Both the position numbers and the translations under genes were made by a program. Positions 8,549-13,567 of a DNA stretch of 13,567 bases are shown here, piece after piece. How positions within the stretch are numbered: position 1 is the stretch's first letter; each line of letters starts with the position of its first letter. The notes beneath the pieces were generated by a model. That model had not been told where the DNA came from, did no database searches, and was given only the letters and a program-made list of their open reading frames with translations. The stretch spans positions 1 through 13,567 of the forward strand of contig CAJVPP010002774.1 in assembly GCA_910592005.1 (NCBI GenBank), given 5' to 3'. This DNA is from Funneliformis mosseae (taxonomy: Eukaryota; Glomeromycota; Glomeromycetes; Glomerales; Glomeraceae).

Positions 8549-9472
8549 TTATACTATTTGACCAAATAACGCCAAACCGATTAAGAAGATGGTCATGGAA
8601 ATAAGCAAGGTTCCGTAACTTGTAGCGGGAATGCCGAAGGAAGGTAAACAATACCCCCAAACGACAAGAAGTAAACCATGAATTAAAGCGGCGGGATAAA
8701 CCAACAAAGAGATGGAAGCAATCCAGCAACTAAAACCAATGTGAATCATTATCCAAGAAAATCTCCACATTACACCCCACCAAGCGGAAATTTTGGTCAA
8801 GGGTCTTCCCAAAATCTCTTCTATTTCACTCCTTTCCTCAACATATCTACTCCCATCCATTTCTAAATCGTCTCTATACCACCTGAGCTCTATAAAATTT
8901 TGTATAATAAAGAATATCGCCTCACCCGTCGCCCAACCTAAACCTAACCAATATGCCATTAAAAATTTATCTACTTCGCCCACAAAATAATACAACCAAC
9001 CCATTCTAACGAGTTCTTCGATAAACCCGATAAAAAATAAAGTTAAAATCGAGCTCGTAGATACTTTCAAACTGATTAATTTTGAAAATATAAAAAATGT
9101 GGGTTTTCTCACGAGGAATACGGCACACCACCCCGTCGCTCCTAATATTAAAATATCCCACTTGTAATGTTCAGCTGTACCATCAGCCGTGGTCGGCCAA
9201 GCGTATAATAACAGAATAAATGAAATTAATGTTAAAATTATGAAAGGGGTTGTAATAAGGTATTCGATAATTAATGTGTTATAGTCTCTTTCTTCTTCAT
9301 CTTCTTCTTCATCTGAAAAGCTGGGTAATGAAACATATGCCCCATGTTGTGCCCTTTCCTCAAAGGGTACCCGGTCTAAGTTTTGTAAATTTGTTGATAA
9401 CTGTTGACCTGAAGTTGAACCTATACTACCGTAACTTGGCGGCCTTGACTCTGTAAAGTTTTCGTCTGACAT
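8549..9472 (-). CDS. Seven-pass membrane protein with APH-1/YhfC/PrsW-like motif layout
   Basis: An intronless 307-aa protein. Residues 1-67 are soluble, with a PPSYGS motif (11-16) and an acidic block DEEEDEEE (54-61). Seven hydrophobic segments follow, at about 70-91, 104-122, 140-162, 172-193, 238-258, 260-277 and 287-305. The third holds FIGFIEELVR, with E152, E153 and R156 spaced EExxR. The fourth has GLGWATGEA (G177, G179, E184). H244 starts the fifth and H265 sits in the sixth (ALIHG). An EExxR followed by a GxG-rich helix and two membrane histidines is the pattern of the CPBP/PrsW/YhfC group and of APH-1, the scaffold subunit of gamma-secretase; seven passes also fit APH-1. This is motif reasoning only. 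Alternatives are a non-catalytic member or an unrelated membrane protein. The start is the only ATG before the soluble region, and a poly-T tract lies just upstream. Function unknown. Confidence 0.8.
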   Translation of the reverse strand: MSDENFTESRPPSYGSIGSTSGQQLSTNLQNLDRVPFEERAQHGAYVSLPSFSDEEEDEEERDYNTLIIEYLITTPFIILTLISFILLLYAWPTTADGTAEHYKWDILILGATGWCAVFLVRKPTFFIFSKLISLKVSTSSILTLFFIGFIEELVRMGWLYYFVGEVDKFLMAYWLGLGWATGEAIFFIIQNFIELRWYRDDLEMDGSRYVEERSEIEEILGRPLTKISAWWGVMWRFSWIMIHIGFSCWIASISLLVYPAALIHGLLLVVWGYCLPSFGIPATSYGTLLISMTIFLIGLALFGQIV

Positions 9473-11059
9473 GATAAATTTTTTTTTTTAAAGGGATAAA
9501 AAAAAAATAAAATAAAATAAAATTTTCTTTTTCTTTATAAAAATTTTTTAAAATAAAGTCGTAAGATTCACATTTGAAAATCGTAATATCAAACAATTCT
9601 TGTGTTTAATTTATAACAATTTATAAATAAGGGTGGAAATCTAAAAATGTGATTTTTTATTTACTCCAAACTTAAATTCGAGTTACATGCTTATGATTAT
9701 CTTTCCTAAATTTGTGTGGTGTTGAAAGCAACAATTATGTTGAATATACTTTGACACGTGATTATGATGTAAGTTCTTATATTAAGTTCAACCGATCGAC
9801 TTATCTTATCTCAGGATTACATCTTATCTCCATTTCAAAATCAGCAGTTCGCATAAAAAATTGGAACTACTTTTAGCCATCGGTGTGGAACTGCCACAAA
9901 AACCAAGTACAAGTTATTTAACAAGTTAAATTAATAAATAAAATTCAACCATCCAGTTTTAGTTGTTTTTTGCTGGGGAATAAATTCGAATTTAGAAAAT
10001 CTCACGAGAGAAAATTCCCAACGAAAATACAGGTTCACTTTCAGGTTGAAGATATGAAGTTGATTATCGTGGCGCAGCAAACTTAATTTTTGCTATTAAA
10101 ATGTTTCACTTTAAATTTTTTTTTTTTCTTTGAAAATCTATCAATTTCGGAACTTTAGCCTCAAAATGAGTACCGCCTCCCTTCAAAAGTCCGTACCCGG
10201 TCCAACAAAATGCGAATAGAATCTTTTTACATTCTGCTCACATTAAATCCGGTAATTCTCCTTTAATTTTTTTTTTTTTTTTCTTTTTTTGACATTTTTC
10301 ATAGGATTGACAGATTTTCAATTGCCCTTAATTTTTTGAGACATGTTGCATGCATTGTGGCGCAGACGAAAAACAATTCTAAAAAAAAAAAATCATTCAC
10401 TAACTCAACCAAAATACTGTAACCCTCCTTATAAGAAAATTTTAGCCCAAGTATTTAATAATAATATTACTATTTTCGTCGTTGTCTTAACCCCAAGTCT
10501 TATAACAATAAATAATATAATAATAATAATAATTAATAATACCCATCGTAAATATAAACACTACTGGTTATTGCTCGACTTCCAATTTAAAACCTTTAGA
10601 TTTCAACAATAACGAAACCCCCTTCCCCAAGAATGCAAACCAAGTAATACAAGAAAACCATGATAACAATGAAAAGAAGAGGAATCATTCTCACGCCTAT
10701 TCATCTCATCTAATCGGAATTCATTTATATATAATTGTCGTCTCATAAATCACCCGTTTTGAAATCACACAAATGAAACAACAAATAACGCTTATATTTT
10801 TTTTTCCATATATAATATGTAAAAAAGATTCCTAGATAGATAATTTAGAGATTCACACCTTAAAACAACTAGAAAAAAAAAAAAACTTTAAACGTAACTT
10901 GTTAATTTGACGCGTTAATTATCGTGTTTACTGCGTCTTTTGATAATCTTTTTTCGGTAAATCCCGACTTAATCTCGTTTTTAATCTGGATTTTTTTATA
11001 AAAATGTCAGTCGTTTAAACTCAATTTTACAACCAAACTTTTTTTAAAAGAAAAAAAAA
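9473..11059. promoter_or_regulatory. Large divergent intergenic region, membrane-protein / ArgJ genes
   Basis: Nearly 1.6 kb without a credible gene; the 89-codon frame at 10343-10612 is low complexity (long N/I/T runs) and is rejected. A poly-T tract lies just upstream of the minus-strand gene. The 9-mer GTGGCGCAG occurs twice (10069-10077 and 10357-10365). A 17-codon ATG frame (MSTASLQKSV start) sits at about 10166-10219. ACGCGT, the core of the fungal MluI cell-cycle box, is at 10910-10915. No Gcn4-type TGACTC site was found near the arginine gene. Just before the ArgJ start is an A-rich leader ending in A10 (11050-11059). Confidence 0.45.
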
Positions 11060-12492
11060 ATGTCTTATTTAATAAAATCCAATCGAATTTTAAATTTACC
11101 TAAAATTCATCATCAAATTCGCAAGATGAGTTCAGAAATTCCAGAAGCAAAAAAGCATTTGGTGCCTGTCAAGGGGACATATCCAAAAGGATTTAAAGCA
11201 ACAGGAATACATTGTGGCATCAAAAAAAATGGGCGAAAGGATTTATCGTTAATAATTTCAGAACGACCGTGTACATCCTCAGCAGTATTCACAACAAATA
11301 TATTTAAGGCAGCGCCAGTATTATTATCCAGAGAGATATTAGACAAACGTAATGGACAAAATATTTATTCCCTAGTAACAAATTCAGGTTGCGCTAACGC
11401 TGTAACGGGTACAAAAGGTTTGGCAAATGCGAGAATGATGAGCGATGCCGTGTCAAAGTTAAATGGTGTAGAAGAAAGTTCTTTAGTAATGTCAACAGGG
11501 GTGATTGGACAGCATATACCTATCGAAAAGATTGTTAACGGTATAAATCAAGCTTATGAATTAGCTAAACAACAAAACACTTCAGATGAGGAATTACATG
11601 AAGGATGGATTAAATCTGCGGAATCTTTTATGACCACTGATACCTTTCCAAAGTTAAGATCAAAAAAATTCACTTTACCGTCAGGATTAACATATAGCAT
11701 GGCAGGGATTTCCAAAGGTGCAGGAATGATTCATCCAAATATGGCCACTTTATTGGCGACTGTTGTAACTGATGTTCCTATAACCGTTAAAGCATTAAAC
11801 GAAGCATTAAAACACGCAGCGGATAGATCGTTTAATGCCATCAGTATAGATAATGATATGAGTACTAATGATACCTTTGCTATATTGGCTAATGGTGCAG
11901 CTACGAAAGATGGTGAGAAATTGATTATCGATGACATAAATGGAGGAGATTTTATACAGTTTAGAGATGATCTCACAGAATTTGCCGCCGATTTGGCAAA
12001 ATTGGTTGTAAGAGATGGTGAAGGTGCTACAAAATTTGTGACCATTCACGTTAAGGTAAATTTGTAAATATTTATCATAAACTATTCAATTATAATTTAC
12101 TGAATTCGTTTTTTGAATAGGGCGCCAAAACTTTTGCGGATGCAAAACAGATTGCATCTACCATTTCTACTTCATCATTAGTAAAGACCGCTTTATACGG
12201 GCAAGATGCAAATTGGGGACGTATTTTATGTGCTGTAGGATATGCGGGTGTTTCGTCTGTTATTCCCGGTAAAGTTTCTGTTTCATTCGTACCCACGGAT
12301 GGTACAGCTCCTTTACGTTTACTCACGCTGGGTGAGCCTGAAAATGTTGATGAAGCGAGAGCTAGTGAAATTTTGGCAATGGAAGAACTGGAAATCAGTG
12401 TGAATTTGGACATTGGTAATCAAGAAGCTAAAATGTGGACTTGTGATTATAGTCATGAATACATTACGATCAATGCTGATTATAGAACATAA
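11060..12492 (+). CDS. ARG7: Glutamate N-acetyltransferase / ornithine acetyltransferase, mitochondrial (2 exons)
   Basis: ArgJ-family enzyme that moves the acetyl group from N-acetylornithine to glutamate, closing the acetyl cycle of arginine synthesis in mitochondria; some members also use acetyl-CoA. Exon 1 is 11060-12055 and exon 2 is 12121-12492, giving 455 aa against about 441 in yeast Arg7. The first ~23 residues are basic and serine/asparagine-rich, as in a matrix presequence. Diagnostic segments are [10 protein letters not shown] (78-87), [10 protein letters not shown] (108-117), STGVIG (145-150) and [14 protein letters not shown] (219-232). T230 is the expected autocleavage point and catalytic nucleophile, generating alpha and beta chains. 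Exon 2 supplies GQDANWGRI, and the protein ends [10 protein letters not shown], the usual ArgJ C-terminus. Without splicing the frame would stop three codons after the donor. An in-frame M23 could act as a second start without the presequence. A plus-strand AATAAA lies at about 12593-12598. Confidence 0.96.
12056..12120 (+). other. Intron of the ArgJ gene (65 bp)
   Basis: AAG|GTAAAT donor and TGAATAG acceptor, with a CTGAAT branch-like site near 12100. It splits the frame between H-V-K and G-A-K-T-F-A-D-A, a conserved join in the beta chain. It is the shortest intron in the window and contains an in-frame stop. Confidence 0.93.
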
Positions 12493-12751
12493 AAAATAAT
12501 TTTTCATCTTAAAAATGTTTTCAATTAATTAATTAAGAATTACGGACAATAGTATATAATTTGAATCTTTTTGGGCTAATCCTTTTAATAATAATAAAAT
12601 TTTAAATGCCCATAAAAAAACTTTTTTTTTAACATGATCTTTATTGAAACTGTGTTTATATACAATAGAATAAGCAATTGTTCAGGTAAAAAATTTTTGT
12701 TAAAAAATAAATAGCGGGAATCTCTGGTTAAATCCTTAACGATTAAGCCAA
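12493..12751. terminator. Convergent 3' region after ArgJ
   Basis: AATAAA on the plus strand at about 12593-12598 probably ends the ArgJ transcript. On the opposite strand, CTTTATT at 12649-12655 reads AATAAAG and is followed by an A-rich tract, as expected for the end of a minus-strand transcript. This supports a minus-strand gene reading in from the right. The 61-codon minus frame at 12770-12585 is low complexity after its first 20 residues and is not called. Confidence 0.4.
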
Positions 12752-12850
12752 TTACTTTGCGTCCAAGCATTTTATTGTTCGAGTTGCTGAACGGACAGCA
12801 CCTAAACCTGAAATGGCAGCGGTGGCTCCTCCGGTGTCGACTGCTAACTC
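12752..12850 (-). CDS. Possible last exon of an unidentified minus-strand gene
   Basis: The frame ends at a TAA (12754-12752) and encodes LAVDTGGATAAISGLGAV followed by RSATRTIKCLDAK. The segment is clearly richer in G and C, and uses more C-ending codons, than the surrounding DNA. TTATTAACTGCTGCCCAATAG just upstream resembles a branch site plus 3' splice site (AG at 12851-12850), and a minus-strand AATAAAG lies downstream at 12655-12649. I could not find a joining upstream exon with a good donor, and I do not recognise the protein. The plus strand is also open here (from about 12749), so the strand is uncertain. Confidence 0.22.
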   Translation of the reverse strand, partial: ELAVDTGGATAAISGLGAVRSATRTIKCLDAK

Positions 12851-12874
12851 TATTGGGCAGCAGTTAATAAATGA

Positions 12875-13182
12875 CTATAGAATTCAAATTTTTTTTTTTC
12901 ATCTTTCAATTTTATTGATATATCGTTTTAACGTTCTCCGTAAACATAGATCGGTTCGATGAACGAAAATTCTTCAGATATAAAAATTCAAAGTCATGTG
13001 ACCACCAATTAATCATTGGTCGAAATCATTAATCGTATTACAAAATTTTATTTCCCGCCCATCCACCAAGTCGTCTATCATTTTCCCTCCAAACCCTCTC
13101 TTGCCATTTCATGTTATTCTGCCTTTAAAAATCTCCAGAGAGAAAAGGGATGAAGCAAAGTACACATTTCAATTCTTGCTGA
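12875..13182. other. Gene-poor stretch between the possible exon and the transposase fragment
   Basis: No RNA gene or complete coding region was recognised. A minus-strand ATG frame of 24 codons (13110-13036, MKWQERVWRE start) is followed by a weak donor-like GTAATA, but its phase does not fit the possible exon at 12850-12752. Sequence from about 13040 rightward is less AT-rich than the left part of the window and may belong to the transposon. Confidence 0.3.
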
Positions 13183-13567
13183 GGCAGCCATGAAAACTTT
13201 AAGTGTAGATCATTATTGACTGGACAAAATGAATCTTGTAGAATTTGTCCAATATGTAATTCTATTATATCAGATATTAGAGGCAAAGCAAAAAAAAATT
13301 ATGGCATACCTTTCAGTAAAAGACAGATTAAAATTACAATTCTATGATGCAAATAGAGCAAAAAAATTACTCTATCAACATCGATATATTACTAATAAGG
13401 AGATTGAATCTGAAGATTTAGAAGATATTTTTGACGGAAATATATATAAAGATTTATTAGAAAAAGATTTATTTAGTGATCAACGAGATGTTGCATTTAC
13501 AGTATCTTGTGATGGATATCAGATATTTAAACAAAAAACCGATGATTGTTGGTTATTTCTGTTAATA
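13183..13567 (+). mobile_element. Tnp2-type (CACTA-like) transposase fragment, apparently frame-shifted, runs off window
   Basis: From the ATG at 13229 a frame stays open for 113 codons to the window edge. Its later part reads VKDRLKLQFYDANRA..., then DIFDGNIYKDLLEKDLFSD, QRDVAFTVSCDGYQIF and KQKTDDCWLFLL. This matches my memory of the Transposase_21/Tnp2 domain common in Rhizophagus, with the D-G-Y-Q-x-F and DDCW landmarks. The first ~22 codons from that ATG look unlike the family. In contrast, another frame (13183-13290) encodes CRICPIC, a zinc-ribbon-like motif expected just upstream of this domain. The two frames meet at an A9 run (13290-13298), pointing to an indel there. The copy is either a decayed transposase or affected by a homopolymer sequencing error. 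Terminal repeats lie outside or were not found. Confidence 0.7.

Noticed and set aside
10166..10219. 17-codon frame (MSTASLQKSV...) as a regulatory arginine-attenuator-type uORF of the ArgJ gene
   Set aside because: It lies about 840 bp upstream of the ArgJ start and shows no resemblance to the fungal arginine attenuator peptide, which belongs to carbamoyl-phosphate synthetase genes.
10343..10612. 89-codon plus-strand frame
   Set aside because: The translation is dominated by isoleucine, asparagine and lysine runs from AT-rich DNA, shows no family motif, and ends in simple repeats. It is probably a chance frame.
12951..12964. GGTTCGAT as a tRNA B box
   Set aside because: The following bases do not complete the B box (no CC after the variable base), and no A box or cloverleaf could be placed around it.

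Overview
The window reads as nuclear DNA of a filamentous fungus with a very AT-rich genome. It most resembles an arbuscular mycorrhizal fungus (Glomeromycotina, Rhizophagus-like). The reasons are short introns of 65-115 bp with GTAAGT-type donors and CTAAC-like branch sites, long poly-A and poly-T tracts between genes, a stand-alone F-box/leucine-rich-repeat gene, and a Tnp2-type transposase fragment of a kind I remember as abundant in Rhizophagus. The genus is an inference; no ribosomal or barcode sequence is present.

Layout. Positions 1-1538 are non-coding and extremely AT-rich, with a minisatellite of about 15 units of 19 bp (93-374) and a perfect 15-bp inverted repeat (535-567). Positions 1539-3225 (minus) hold a seven-exon nucleotide-sugar transporter of the YEA4/SLC35B4 family. 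It includes a 17-nt microexon whose following intron appears to use a GC donor. A 1-kb divergent region, probably with a spliced 5' leader, leads to an F-box/LRR gene at 4230-5849 (plus). Convergent to it, 6343-8067 (minus) is a two-exon gene for a circularly permuted mitochondrial GTPase of the YqeH/GEP3(MTG3) family. In tandem behind that, 8549-9472 (minus) is an intronless gene for a seven-pass membrane protein whose EExxR...H...H layout resembles APH-1/YhfC/PrsW intramembrane proteins. A 1.6-kb divergent intergenic region separates it from 11060-12492 (plus), a two-exon ornithine acetyltransferase (ArgJ/ARG7).

The right end holds convergent poly-A signals and a GC-richer island with a possible last exon of an unidentified minus-strand gene (12752-12850). 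The start of a Tnp2-type transposase runs off the window (13183-13567) and appears frame-shifted at a run of nine A.

The genes do not form one pathway. Three are conserved housekeeping genes: UDP-GlcNAc transport for chitin and glycan synthesis, mitochondrial small-ribosomal-subunit assembly, and mitochondrial arginine synthesis. The F-box/LRR and transposase genes belong to expanded families. The best candidate for something little described is the APH-1-like membrane protein. The best-supported structural oddity is the microexon flanked by a GC-AG intron.
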